64,000 nt of DNA. It comes from Pseudomonas mandelii (lineage in GTDB: Bacteria; Pseudomonadota; Gammaproteobacteria; Pseudomonadales; Pseudomonadaceae). Location: NCBI RefSeq assembly GCF_900106065.1, contig NZ_LT629796.1:4619501-4683500 (forward strand), written 5' to 3'. The stretch's first letter is position 1. Every line of letters begins with the position of its first letter. A model generated the notes under the pieces. The model did no database searches. It saw only the letters and a list, made by a program, of their open reading frames with translations, and was not told the origin of the DNA. The translations under genes and the position numbers were made by a program. Below are positions 7,496 through 15,922 of the stretch, one piece after another.

Positions 7496-8926
7496 TTATC
7501 GAAAAGGTTGATCGGCATTTTCTAGTGCGCGCTGCATTGTTTTGGACAGAAATTCCTCTCGTTCAATAAATTTAACTTTAGATATTCTGTCTTTTTTCAA
7601 AGCTTCTAATAGCCGTTTTCTACGCTTTTCATAGGCTTCATACGTTCGAGCAAATTGAACATTATGAACAATCTGCTCGTATTTAGATTTGATCTTAAAT
7701 GCATTGTCGACGTACTGCAGAAAGCTTTCTAAAACGGCATGACCACTCATGGATAAAGCACGCTCTGCCAGCATCTTGTTGGTTAATAGTGTTTGTCTAA
7801 AAGATTCGGGGCTTAGCGCTTGGGTTTCGGCAATGAGTTGTGCAGCTATATTGGTACAAAACGCATGCCTGAATAGGTGCGCGCAGGCCTGCTCTTCGAT
7901 TCCAGCCGCGCGTCGAATGATTGAAAACTCTGTCGTAATAGTGTCAATTCCCAAAGGGCGTCCCCCACGCTCAGTGACAAAGAGGAAGCCGTGATCTGAA
8001 ATATCTTTGAAACGCTTCATCACCAGGCGGCGTTCACCTCGAATGTAGTTTATAAGTTCGTCAACAAGGGCGGGGCTTAATTCAATAGCTCGTGTGACAC
8101 CGGTCCTGCCTTGCTTTAGTGTGTTAATAGTGATCATGGGTCTTTCGACTTTGGCGGCGGAAATCACAGAGGCGACAGTGATAGATTGAACTTCTGCTCT
8201 CCTGGCACCTAGTTCTTCGAAGAGTGAAATCATTATGTGTCGTCGAGTGCAGATAAACTCTGATGTAGAGATTTCATCGATTGCATTGCGCAATTCTGCA
8301 ATGGTCTTTTCGTTGATAGGTCTGCGTGTTCTAAGGGCGTTTGCTGTTCTAAAGGACCTGTGGTGAACACTAGAGCATTTGAACGCCTTGCCATTTCGAT
8401 ATAGAAAAGCATCTATCATCTCTATAGGGATGGTGCCGCCAATGCCAACAAAATTAGGAGTGCCGCTTAGATTGCCAACAAATGTAAGAAAGCTTAAACA
8501 CCGTCTGCCGATTCCTGTTATGGTTCGCTCGGTTCTTTTAAGCTGGTTAGGTTGGTCAGGTTTTTTTTCTTTTCTTAATCCATCTATAAAGCAACAAAAG
8601 TCATCGTCAGAAATTGACGTTAATCCTAAATTATTATAATAGCAAAACCTTATTAAGTGGCTGATTTGACTGGCATATTGTCCAAATGTCCCTCCTTTTG
8701 TGCCGCTTCTTGAGGGGCCATGACCACCTCGGCCGGGCTGAGTCCGCAATTTGATCATATAGCTATTTGCGGGTAGACAAGGGGATCCATCGGGCCAAGT
8801 CATGAAAGGTATATTATTTCCATCAATCGTTTGTATCTTGCACCGCGATACATAATCGTAGAGTCGGAGCTCAAGGATGGGAGTGAATAGTTGAGACGTT
8901 CCCGGAAAATCAACGATTCGCTTCAT
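7496..8926 (-). CDS. gmtY: Tyrosine recombinase, GmtY-like
   Basis: A 476-residue site-specific recombinase. All catalytic positions of tyrosine recombinases can be placed: R242 in ELGARRAEV, K271 in TLKQG, H350 and R353 in AHLFRH, H396 in MSGH and Y405 in FLQYVDN. It should cut and rejoin DNA at the element ends. It is the last gene of a four-gene operon and overlaps the preceding small gene by 17 bases. Length, order and partners fit GmtY of Gamma-Mobile-Trio elements; the family name is from memory and unverified. Base composition is far more AT-rich than the core genes to the right. Confidence 0.7.
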   Translation of the reverse strand: MKRIVDFPGTSQLFTPILELRLYDYVSRCKIQTIDGNNIPFMTWPDGSPCLPANSYMIKLRTQPGRGGHGPSRSGTKGGTFGQYASQISHLIRFCYYNNLGLTSISDDDFCCFIDGLRKEKKPDQPNQLKRTERTITGIGRRCLSFLTFVGNLSGTPNFVGIGGTIPIEMIDAFLYRNGKAFKCSSVHHRSFRTANALRTRRPINEKTIAELRNAIDEISTSEFICTRRHIMISLFEELGARRAEVQSITVASVISAAKVERPMITINTLKQGRTGVTRAIELSPALVDELINYIRGERRLVMKRFKDISDHGFLFVTERGGRPLGIDTITTEFSIIRRAAGIEEQACAHLFRHAFCTNIAAQLIAETQALSPESFRQTLLTNKMLAERALSMSGHAVLESFLQYVDNAFKIKSKYEQIVHNVQFARTYEAYEKRRKRLLEALKKDRISKVKFIEREEFLSKTMQRALENADQPFR

Positions 8927-9527
8927 AATCGGACGCCAACTTCAGTGGGCTTGTGGGGGAGACAGTTTTCAGTTGAGAAAAAGGTGGTGGATTCAGACCT
9001 AGGATACTAATCATCCGGCTGAGAGCATCATCAATGCGCTTTTGCCTCAGACTTGCATTAGCAGTATCAGAAATGGTGAGCAGGTCTCTTCGGTTAACTT
9101 CTAACACCTGAAGCAATACCATATTTACAGCCTGTAACGACGATATTGATGATTTCAGGTTTGAAACTTGGTCAAGTAACGCGGCTAAGGACCTTTTTGG
9201 AGGTCTGGGTTTTTCTTTCCCATACCTTGAAAGTGTAATCTGTGCGTGATTTCTTAACTGGTTAAGACATTCAAAGTTATTAGGGGGCGCGCTTGCCGTA
9301 AGCCTCTTCTTCAGCGTATTTAAGCTAATGGGGTTGATCGTCAAGCGCTCTTTATTTATTGTAAATTCGAACGCCAAGGAGCAGAGACGGCCCTGGCTCC
9401 TTAGCGCAATGATGACCTGTTGATCTTCAGCATACGAGCCAGGGTGATTTATAATATCATTGAGTAATCTGAAAATATTACAGATGGATCTATCAATCAG
9501 CTCGCGCTTGGTTTCAGTTGTCATCAT
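8910..9527 (-). CDS. gmtX: Small accessory protein, GmtX-like
   Basis: A 205-residue protein with no catalytic motif that I recognise. Residues around 115-140 (DQVSNLKSSISSLQAVNMV) look like a short coiled coil; the C-terminal tail is Pro- and Ser-rich. It is packed between two tyrosine recombinases: five bases after the 692-residue gene and overlapping the 476-residue gene by 17 bases. That tight packing and its size match the small third member (GmtX) of Gamma-Mobile-Trio modules, and also parallel the small accessory protein in other multi-recombinase transposons such as Tn554. The assignment rests on context. Confidence 0.6.
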   Translation of the reverse strand: MMTTETKRELIDRSICNIFRLLNDIINHPGSYAEDQQVIIALRSQGRLCSLAFEFTINKERLTINPISLNTLKKRLTASAPPNNFECLNQLRNHAQITLSRYGKEKPRPPKRSLAALLDQVSNLKSSISSLQAVNMVLLQVLEVNRRDLLTISDTANASLRQKRIDDALSRMISILGLNPPPFSQLKTVSPTSPLKLASDYEANR

Positions 9528-9532
9528 ATTGC

Positions 9533-11611
9533 TCAGCTAATAATGAAAAGGACTTTTAAGGATTTTCCATTCTCGTCGTTAAAGAAATGTGGTTCAATCC
9601 GGGCCTTGCCCTCCTCAACAAGAGCGGAGAGATAATCTTCGATTTGTTGCTCATCAACCAGTTTGAATGTTGTAGTGCCGAATCTCTCAGCTAGCAGTTG
9701 CTGCAGATTTTTATAATTTTCAAGTCGATCTTTCTTTACCAGTTCTGCAAAGTAACGGACTCCCGCACCGCGGATTTCCTTTGCATCTAGAGATTCAGTC
9801 AAGTAGTGCCAGACATGTTCAACATCTCGATGGCCGAGCATCCAACGCAAGGTGTCCAATTCGCCGAAACTATTGGTGTAAAAAAACATGATTGCGAAGA
9901 AGCGTCGTAGCTGGTGCTGACGTACATAATAGCGCTCGCCATGTTCGTTCAGATCGCTTTCGAAGTAGTCGCAGGCAAAGTCTAGGTGGCGATTATAGTT
10001 ATAAAGTGAGCAGCCCTGGAAAAAAATGGTACCCAAGACTGACGGGCTGGAAAATAGATCAGATAGATCGTCAATGACTTTGAGTCTTTTTAGTAGTTTT
10101 TGAAAACGTTGAAGCTCAGTAATCATTTCGACTGCAATGGCATCAATCGGGCGCGACTCACGTTGTCGCATCCCGAAAGCTTTTCTTGTTGATTTGGCGA
10201 GACCAAAAATTAGCCATGATTTGCTGGCGTCTAAACAGGTTGATGCATTCAAACTGACTAATTCGTCGACACGACGCGCCATGATCATACCGATCACGAG
10301 TTGAGCGCTGCCAAAGTAAACACAGATCAGTTCTAACAAGCCATGATTAGCCCGAAGATTGTTGTAATAGTCTTTTCTACTTCCTTTTCGTGATTTTCCA
10401 CTTTTGATTCGCCGATTGCTAGCGATGCCTAGCTTCTTAATTCCAAGGTTAGCCAGTTCAGGTCCAATGATGTCAATAAAAGCAGAATTTGATAATTGAG
10501 TCATACCGATTTTTTGAGTCTTGCAGAATGAAGCTATCCTGATAAAGCAATTTAGTAGTTTTCTACCATATTGTAGGTGAAATTCAATACTGCTACGGAA
10601 TAGTCTAAGCAGATTGGTAGATGGTACGCTTTTAAATCGAGATGGTGTTTTAAGTTCAGGTAAATAATCGGCTATCGAGTCTAATTCGATAGGCGTTGGA
10701 AGGCCTAAGGTGCTTAGCGCTGCAGTGCTGAGTAGTGCATATCTGTAATAGAAATATCGCGACTTTTGTAATGCTGTTAAATTGGTGGTTGTAACGCTAA
10801 CAGGATCGTACTCTTTTCTATAAGTTGGTGCGTTAGGGTAAAAATTAAGAATCTGTAAAGGTGATTTTGATGATTGACCACCCCATAACGTGTCCGGATA
10901 GAGCATATCCGAGAGTGCTCGAGTGTTGAGGAAGTAGCCTTGATGATTGCCACCGTAGTATAGTCCTGCTTTCATCAGTGCTGCCCGAGCTCTTGGGATG
11001 TCGGACGTGCCGAAGCTTAGCATAAATTTCTCAGGTGCTTCATCACTAACCTCCAACATGCTAGGATATCTTGCGTGTATTTCTTGGACGTCTAGGTCGC
11101 TGATTCTATTCATTTCTTGAATGCAAAAATTAGAAACGCGGGCGCGCCATGCGTAAACGGTTTCTTCTGCAAAAGGTGACGATGCCAGTTTGTTCAATAT
11201 AGCTTTTAGATCATCGCCGTTTATTCCTGCAAGACCATATTGTATTAAGTCGTAACTACCAGCATTGATCAAAATATAATCTATTATTTTTTTTGAATGC
11301 GCTAGCCGCACTTGCATACTGCGGAGTCCTAGTGTTGTGAACTCTCCATTAATGCCAGTTGTACTGATGATCAATAAATGCTTCAGGGAACGCAGCAATT
11401 GGCAATGTTGCGTATCTGTTAATAAGCTTCCATCCGCTAGCCGAACACTCCAGTCGAGTGTATAAGGAGTTTGCTGTATCGTTTTAACCAACCACTGGTT
11501 TTCACAAAAATCATTTAACAGCCAAGGGGCGAGAGTATACGGTAATGCTTCGGAAATGCCGAAGTCATTAAGGAATTCATACCCTGGCGTCAGACCAGTG
11601 AGCTGGGACAT
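9533..11611 (-). CDS. gmtZ: Large tyrosine recombinase/integrase, GmtZ-like
   Basis: A 692-residue protein with a long N-terminal region of unknown fold and a C-terminal tyrosine recombinase domain. The expected residues are present: R447 in ARRVDEL, K473 in LAKS, H566 and R569 in QHQLRR, H594 in MLGHRD and Y603 in WHYL. It overlaps the upstream 774-residue gene by 35 bases and precedes the small gene by five bases, so translation is probably coupled. Position and size fit GmtZ, the large integrase of Gamma-Mobile-Trio elements. It probably works with the 476-residue recombinase at the element ends. Confidence 0.68.
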   Translation of the reverse strand: MSQLTGLTPGYEFLNDFGISEALPYTLAPWLLNDFCENQWLVKTIQQTPYTLDWSVRLADGSLLTDTQHCQLLRSLKHLLIISTTGINGEFTTLGLRSMQVRLAHSKKIIDYILINAGSYDLIQYGLAGINGDDLKAILNKLASSPFAEETVYAWRARVSNFCIQEMNRISDLDVQEIHARYPSMLEVSDEAPEKFMLSFGTSDIPRARAALMKAGLYYGGNHQGYFLNTRALSDMLYPDTLWGGQSSKSPLQILNFYPNAPTYRKEYDPVSVTTTNLTALQKSRYFYYRYALLSTAALSTLGLPTPIELDSIADYLPELKTPSRFKSVPSTNLLRLFRSSIEFHLQYGRKLLNCFIRIASFCKTQKIGMTQLSNSAFIDIIGPELANLGIKKLGIASNRRIKSGKSRKGSRKDYYNNLRANHGLLELICVYFGSAQLVIGMIMARRVDELVSLNASTCLDASKSWLIFGLAKSTRKAFGMRQRESRPIDAIAVEMITELQRFQKLLKRLKVIDDLSDLFSSPSVLGTIFFQGCSLYNYNRHLDFACDYFESDLNEHGERYYVRQHQLRRFFAIMFFYTNSFGELDTLRWMLGHRDVEHVWHYLTESLDAKEIRGAGVRYFAELVKKDRLENYKNLQQLLAERFGTTTFKLVDEQQIEDYLSALVEEGKARIEPHFFNDENGKSLKVLFIIS

Positions 11612-13901
11612 AGATTAGAGTCTCCATTTTTTTTGCGTCAACTAGCTTCAGTGCTGATTGTAAATGTCTTTTTAAAGATCGGTTATACCCGCTAGAAATT
11701 TCTGATTTTATCTTCTCTGCCAGCGACGACCAATATTCGGCGATGCCACAGACTCGAGCTCTGTCCGTGGAGTTAATCACCGCGGCTTCGACTGAGAGAA
11801 GTGAAGCTAGAAACGGGACGCTAATTGAAAAAACAGCCTCCGATGTTTCGACTTCGTTTAGCTCCGCTTTGCGTTCGGGGTCTGATGCCTGCGAGGGGAT
11901 TTCTTTAATTCGGTGGTTTTCAAGGAAGCTGTGTAGCTCCGCGATACTATTAAATTGTGTGGCTCGAAAAAGATATGGGCTGTCTTTCATTGCTTCGCAT
12001 ACGAGCGCCTTTTGAAAAATTCGGATCCACCGTGCCTTGATGAATGCGAGTAGCGGATCTGGGAGGTAGTGGCTTAATAAGTCTGGATAATAGTGCTCAT
12101 GACCAAGAGCTTTTGACATGGCTTCCGTACTTCTGCTTTGTATGAATATTTCAATAGCTCTAGATGCCCTAATTTTCGTTAAGCGTACTCGCTTTATAAA
12201 TTCTACAAGCTCATCCTCAGGAAGATCACTATGAGGATTGAACTCCTCAAGTAGCTCATCGCGCAAATTTTTATAAACACGAAATTTCCCACCGTTCCAC
12301 GTGGTGGCAGTTGCCTTTTTAAAAGGCATGAGCGCTTTTCCTGAGGTGATAAATAGAAAACGATGGTCGTCGTTATTTGCAGCTTTAAGGCTCCTTCGAG
12401 CTAGATCAGTAATCTCAATAATATCCTTTACTACGCTATATGATTTGTCGCTTAATTCTACAATCTGCTCCCGAACATTAGGCTGCTTACGATTTTTATA
12501 GCCAATGAGAAGGCGTTTTTCCTCATCGAAGCCGATAAGTTGCCCGTGGTTATCGTACAGCTCGAGACTAATCAGAAAATCCGTTGTAATTTCAGGGTGC
12601 TCTAGTACAAGTAGGCATTGGAGGGGGAAAAGGCTCCTTGCTACAGGAAAACCAAAAATATTTGCGAGGTGTAAGGCGTCACAAATTTCACCCGTGTTAT
12701 GTTCGTACACTTTACAAAGGAATGATGGAGGTATCCTATATGTGGCCTCCGTGTTCTCCAAGGTGGCGCAAATGTCGGCTAGGCTATACATTTTTGAACG
12801 ACCCGAGCCGCCTTCATATTTGGGTATCGGGATGCCTTGCTGTGCAAGTAGAACTCGATTCGAGTAACGAGATTTTAATTTTTCTAGTTGAGCTGTTGCC
12901 CAACCGCGAACAGTCGCTATATCTTTTTTAATGTGGAAAAAAATAACATTGATTGCTTCTGAGTCTGTGCAATGGAGTGGGATGCTGGTTAGCGCTTTTT
13001 CTTGCACGAGAAGTCCATCGGTCCGCTGTTTTACCTGAGTCTCTGAACCATGTTTGGTTGACGGAGGGGGTCTTTTGAACGGTGATGAAATACTTGACCA
13101 TATTTCTGGTTTACAAAGGCAATGTTGGATTGCATTAAGAAATTTATTCCAGCTTTTTATCCTTGCTTTCGCATCTCTATTTTCTTCTTTTGCGCTTGTG
13201 AAGTGTGCAATTGTGAAGTCGTTCATGAAACGCTTCAGGCCTGCTTCATTTTTGAACTCTCGCAGAGGCCATAAGACATGGTTAGCACTAATGTAATCAA
13301 ACATTAGATTGATTTCGGGTGGGTAAGTGTTTGTGCGGTTACGGAAAAATTGCTCAAGAGAAGTGTGGATTAGCTCAACAAGCTTTTGTCCGTAAGGCTC
13401 CACTAGCTGGCTCAGCCGAAGGTAGATAGTAGGTTGGCGTGGCGAGCTCATGGGCCACCCTGCCCAATACCACCTCTTGAATTCGGTTGCAGATGACACC
13501 TTTTCGCACACGTTCTCGTCGGGCTTGAATAAGATTGGCTGCCAATCGACGGCGTGGAGGGTCGGATCTAAAATTTTCGCAAAATTAAACGCCTTATAGA
13601 TGTCTCGGCAGTATCGGCTCGCGATCGGCTTCGAAAGGTCTACTAGCTCCTTTCCTGCCATGGCGGCCGTAAAACCTTGAAGAATTTTTTCGATCGCCGG
13701 ACGCCTGACTGTCGTCATCGAAATCCGATGGGCGGACACGTCGCAGTAAGCTTCCAAAAATTTAAAAGCCATCAGGATGTTGGATCTCGCACCTGCCCCA
13801 CCACGGGCAAATTCTGTTTGGGCTATCAGGTCACCTACGTCCTGATCGATTGCGGAGAACGCGTGGAAGCGGATGGCCAGCGAGTCTTTGACAATTGTCA
13901 T
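11577..13901 (-). CDS. Large recombinase-like protein (VPA1269-type), degenerate catalytic site
   Basis: A 774-residue protein and first gene of the operon; the ATG at 13901 has a GGAG site seven bases upstream. The C-terminal half looks like a tyrosine recombinase domain: TKIR (residues 575-578) at the HxxR box, ALGH (H601) and SHY (Y612) follow with normal spacing. The box histidine is replaced by Thr and I find no clear first arginine, so catalysis may be lost or altered. About 160 residues follow the tyrosine, longer than usual. The partner order suggests the large protein called VPA1269 family in Vibrio GMT islands. Its position 90 bases from the border suggests a role in end recognition. 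Confidence 0.6.
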   Translation of the reverse strand: MTIVKDSLAIRFHAFSAIDQDVGDLIAQTEFARGGAGARSNILMAFKFLEAYCDVSAHRISMTTVRRPAIEKILQGFTAAMAGKELVDLSKPIASRYCRDIYKAFNFAKILDPTLHAVDWQPILFKPDENVCEKVSSATEFKRWYWAGWPMSSPRQPTIYLRLSQLVEPYGQKLVELIHTSLEQFFRNRTNTYPPEINLMFDYISANHVLWPLREFKNEAGLKRFMNDFTIAHFTSAKEENRDAKARIKSWNKFLNAIQHCLCKPEIWSSISSPFKRPPPSTKHGSETQVKQRTDGLLVQEKALTSIPLHCTDSEAINVIFFHIKKDIATVRGWATAQLEKLKSRYSNRVLLAQQGIPIPKYEGGSGRSKMYSLADICATLENTEATYRIPPSFLCKVYEHNTGEICDALHLANIFGFPVARSLFPLQCLLVLEHPEITTDFLISLELYDNHGQLIGFDEEKRLLIGYKNRKQPNVREQIVELSDKSYSVVKDIIEITDLARRSLKAANNDDHRFLFITSGKALMPFKKATATTWNGGKFRVYKNLRDELLEEFNPHSDLPEDELVEFIKRVRLTKIRASRAIEIFIQSRSTEAMSKALGHEHYYPDLLSHYLPDPLLAFIKARWIRIFQKALVCEAMKDSPYLFRATQFNSIAELHSFLENHRIKEIPSQASDPERKAELNEVETSEAVFSISVPFLASLLSVEAAVINSTDRARVCGIAEYWSSLAEKIKSEISSGYNRSLKRHLQSALKLVDAKKMETLIYVPAHWSDARV

Positions 13902-13990
13902 TTTTTTTCTCCGCGGGTTAGCTTATCCTTCGTCAAGGTTTACTGCTTCTTAGGGTTATTTGACGATAGACGCTAATTAGTAAAACAAAA
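13902..13990. other. Right end of the island and leader of the recombinase operon
   Basis: AT-rich 89-base segment between the start of the 774-residue gene and the resumed yggL frame. It must hold the promoter of the recombinase operon and the right attachment end. An 8-base palindrome CTAATTAG lies at 13973-13980, about 10 bases from the junction. The exact crossover cannot be fixed without the empty site; it is likely within 13985-13990. Confidence 0.55.
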
Positions 13991-14278
13991 GAGCTGGGTT
14001 TCGAACTGAACCTGGATTTCAAAGAAGATTTGGCTGATGAAGCCATTGATGCTTTCCTCGACGCGTTCCTGAAAGAAGCCATGGAAGCCAACGGTCTGGG
14101 TTATGTTGGCGGCGACGACTTCGGTCTGGTTTGCCTGCAGAAGCGTGGCTCGGTGTCCGAAGAGCAGCGCGCTGCTGTTGAAGCCTGGCTCAAGGGCCGC
14201 AGCGAACTGACCGAAGCAACCGTCAGCCCGCTGATCGACGTCTGGTACCCGGAAAAGCCGATCAATCCGGTAGCTTGA
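13991..14278 (+). pseudogene. yggL: yggL (ribosome-associated YggL family) 3' fragment, truncated by island
   Basis: From GAG at 13991 the frame reads ELGFELNLDFKEDLADEA and continues to NPVA before a TGA at 14276-14278. The normal protein starts with about 20 further residues ending in DEFQ, directly before ELGF; these are missing. The frame has no ATG upstream before a stop at 13967-13969; only a TTG at 14030 could serve as a start, giving 82 residues. The break falls exactly between the conserved DEFQ and ELGF segments. The 5' part is expected at the other island end. Loss of the basic N-terminus probably abolishes function. Confidence 0.8.
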
Positions 14279-14285
14279 TGTCATG

Positions 14286-14317
14286 AAAAACGGCGACCCA
14301 AGGGTCGCCGTTTTTTT
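14286..14317 (+). terminator. Rho-independent terminator of yggL
   Basis: Stem AACGGCGACCC / GGGTCGCCGTT with a two-base loop followed by a T run, eight bases after the yggL stop. It may also act weakly on benE from the other side. Confidence 0.85.
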
Positions 14318-14371
14318 ATGCCTGCTTTTTGCAGGTGCATGGCTTGGCCCGCGAAGTCGATGTCGGGTCCC

Positions 14372-15562
14372 TCAGCCCTTGCGCCAATTCAGAATCACCA
14401 GCGTCAACACCCCCGCGACAATCCCCCAGAACGCCGACCCAATGGAAAACAGCGTCAGCCCCGACGCCGTGACCATAAAGGTAATCAACGCCGCCTCCCG
14501 CTCCTTCACTTCGGTCATGGCAATGCTCAGGCCATTGATGATCGAGCCGAACAGTGCCAGCGCCGCAATCGACAGCACCAGCTCTTTAGGCAGCGCCGCG
14601 AACAACGCTGCCAGCGTTGCGCCGAACACCCCGGCAATCCCGTAGAAAATCCCGCACCAGACCGCAGCCGTGTAGCGCTTGTTGCGATCCTCATGGGCAT
14701 GCGGCCCGGTGCAGATCGCCGCGCTGATGGCTGCCAGGTTGATCCCGTGGGAGCCGAAAGGCGCCAGCAGCAGCGAGGCGATGCCGGTGGTGGTGATCAA
14801 TGGCGAGGCGGGCACGGTGTAGCCGTCGGCGCGCAATACCGCGATGCCGGGCATGTTCTGCGAAGTCATCGCCACCACAAACAACGGAATACCGATGCTG
14901 ATGGTCGCGGCCAGGGAGAAGTGCGGCGTGGTCCAGACCGGCGTTGCCACTTCCAGATGGAAACTGCTGAAGTCCAGCAGCCCCATGAACCCGGACAGCG
15001 CCGTGCCGATCAGCAACGCTGCGAGCACCGCGTAGCGAGGCGACAGGCGCTTGACCAGCAGATAAGTGAAGAACATCCCCAGCACCAGCCCGGTGCGATG
15101 CTGCGCGGCGACGAAGATTTCACTGCCAATCTTGAACAGAATCCCCGCCAGCAGGGCGGCGGCCAATGATGCCGGAATCTTTCTCACCAGCCGTTCGAAG
15201 CTGCCGGTCAGGCCGCAAATCGTCACCAGCACCGCGCACGTGATGTAGGCACCGATGGCCTCGCCGTAACTCACGCCGCCCAGGCTGGTGATCAGCAACG
15301 CCGCGCCGGGGGTCGACCAGGCGATGGTGATCGGCGTGCGATAACGCAGGGACAGGCCGATCGAGCACACCGCCATGCCAATCGAGATCGCCCAGATCCA
15401 CGACGAAATCTGCCCGCTGGTCAGGCCCGCCGCTTGTCCGGCTTGAAACATCAGGACCAGGGAGCTGGTGTAGCCGGTCATCATCGCGATGAAGCCGGCG
15501 ACAATCGCCGACGGTGACGTATCGGCCAAGGGGCGAAGCTGCGTGTGCGTGGCGTCGTTCAT
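14372..15562 (-). CDS. benE: Benzoate/H+ symporter BenE family transporter
   Basis: A 396-residue inner-membrane protein with about 11-12 hydrophobic segments through its whole length. The conserved stretches TPITIAWSTPGAALL (about 70-85), PLFVVAMTSQNMPGIAVLRA and FGSHGINLAAISAAICTG are characteristic of the BenE family. Family members import benzoate with protons, but no benzoate catabolism genes are nearby, so the true substrate may be another aromatic acid or, given the guanine and xanthine genes next door, a purine-like compound (speculation). It diverges from the GntR regulator at 15923. Confidence 0.85.
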   Translation of the reverse strand: MNDATHTQLRPLADTSPSAIVAGFIAMMTGYTSSLVLMFQAGQAAGLTSGQISSWIWAISIGMAVCSIGLSLRYRTPITIAWSTPGAALLITSLGGVSYGEAIGAYITCAVLVTICGLTGSFERLVRKIPASLAAALLAGILFKIGSEIFVAAQHRTGLVLGMFFTYLLVKRLSPRYAVLAALLIGTALSGFMGLLDFSSFHLEVATPVWTTPHFSLAATISIGIPLFVVAMTSQNMPGIAVLRADGYTVPASPLITTTGIASLLLAPFGSHGINLAAISAAICTGPHAHEDRNKRYTAAVWCGIFYGIAGVFGATLAALFAALPKELVLSIAALALFGSIINGLSIAMTEVKEREAALITFMVTASGLTLFSIGSAFWGIVAGVLTLVILNWRKG

Positions 15563-15613
15563 GACAGCGGTGTTCCTTGTTCTGGTAAAAATGCCGAAAC
15601 GCCGCCGACCCCC

Positions 15614-15710
15614 GTGCAGGAGCGAGGCTTGCCCGCGAAGGCGTCGTACCGGTCGACATCAAAGTTGAATGATAGGACGCCTTCGCGGGCAAGCCTCGCT
15701 CCTACAAGGG
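15614..15710. repeat. REP pair, GCTTGCCCGCGAAGG type
   Basis: Two inverted copies (15614-15643 and 15676-15710) of the fluorescens-group REP core AGGAGCGAGGCTTGCCCGCG, facing each other across about 32 bases; lies upstream of benE. Confidence 0.85.
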
Positions 15711-15818
15711 ATTATGTGGAAGCGGCGAATTCCGGGATCAAGCCTAAACTCAAAAGTAACCAACCGTTGCGATACAGCAGAAGCGACAAACAGCCGTACA
15801 GTCGTGTTGCCACCATCC

Positions 15819-15830
15819 ATTGTGTACAAT
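15819..15830. promoter_or_regulatory. Candidate GntR operator
   Basis: ATTGT-GT-ACAAT, a perfect 5+5 inverted repeat about 93 bases upstream of the GntR start. It resembles the ATTGTATACAAT-type sites bound by several FCD-class GntR regulators, and lies between benE and the regulator gene. Confidence 0.5.
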
Positions 15831-15922
15831 CGCGCTGTTTATTACGCGATACTTGCCAGCGACCCACTGTGCCGTATTACAGTCACGGTCAATTCGCCGC
15901 AGTTCTCCCGACTCGAGTGCCC

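Larger units (their letters stand above)
1..13990. mobile_element. Genomic island, right-hand part (GMT-type element); left end outside window
   Basis: Everything left of the disrupted yggL gene is inferred to belong to one island. The right border is seen directly: the yggL reading frame becomes recognisable only from 13991. The recombinase operon next to the border, the integrase remnant, the insertion sequence and the patchy base composition (AT-rich at 1-675 and 7.4-13.98 kb, GC-rich at 3.0-6.9 kb) all fit accessory DNA. The missing 5' part of yggL is not in the window, so the left border should lie before position 1. Whether the GC-rich hydrolase cassette is cargo of the same element is inference. 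Confidence 0.6.

Noticed and set aside
13902..14284. tRNA or tmRNA gene as island attachment site
   Set aside because: No tRNA-like cloverleaf or conserved arm sequences; the border lies in yggL instead.
14318..15169. Open frame of 283 codons on the plus strand
   Set aside because: Antisense to benE, rich in Arg, Gln and His; a typical shadow frame.
15545..15922. N-terminal extension of the GntR gene
   Set aside because: The extension would translate a REP palindrome and intergenic DNA; family homology begins at the ATG at 15923.
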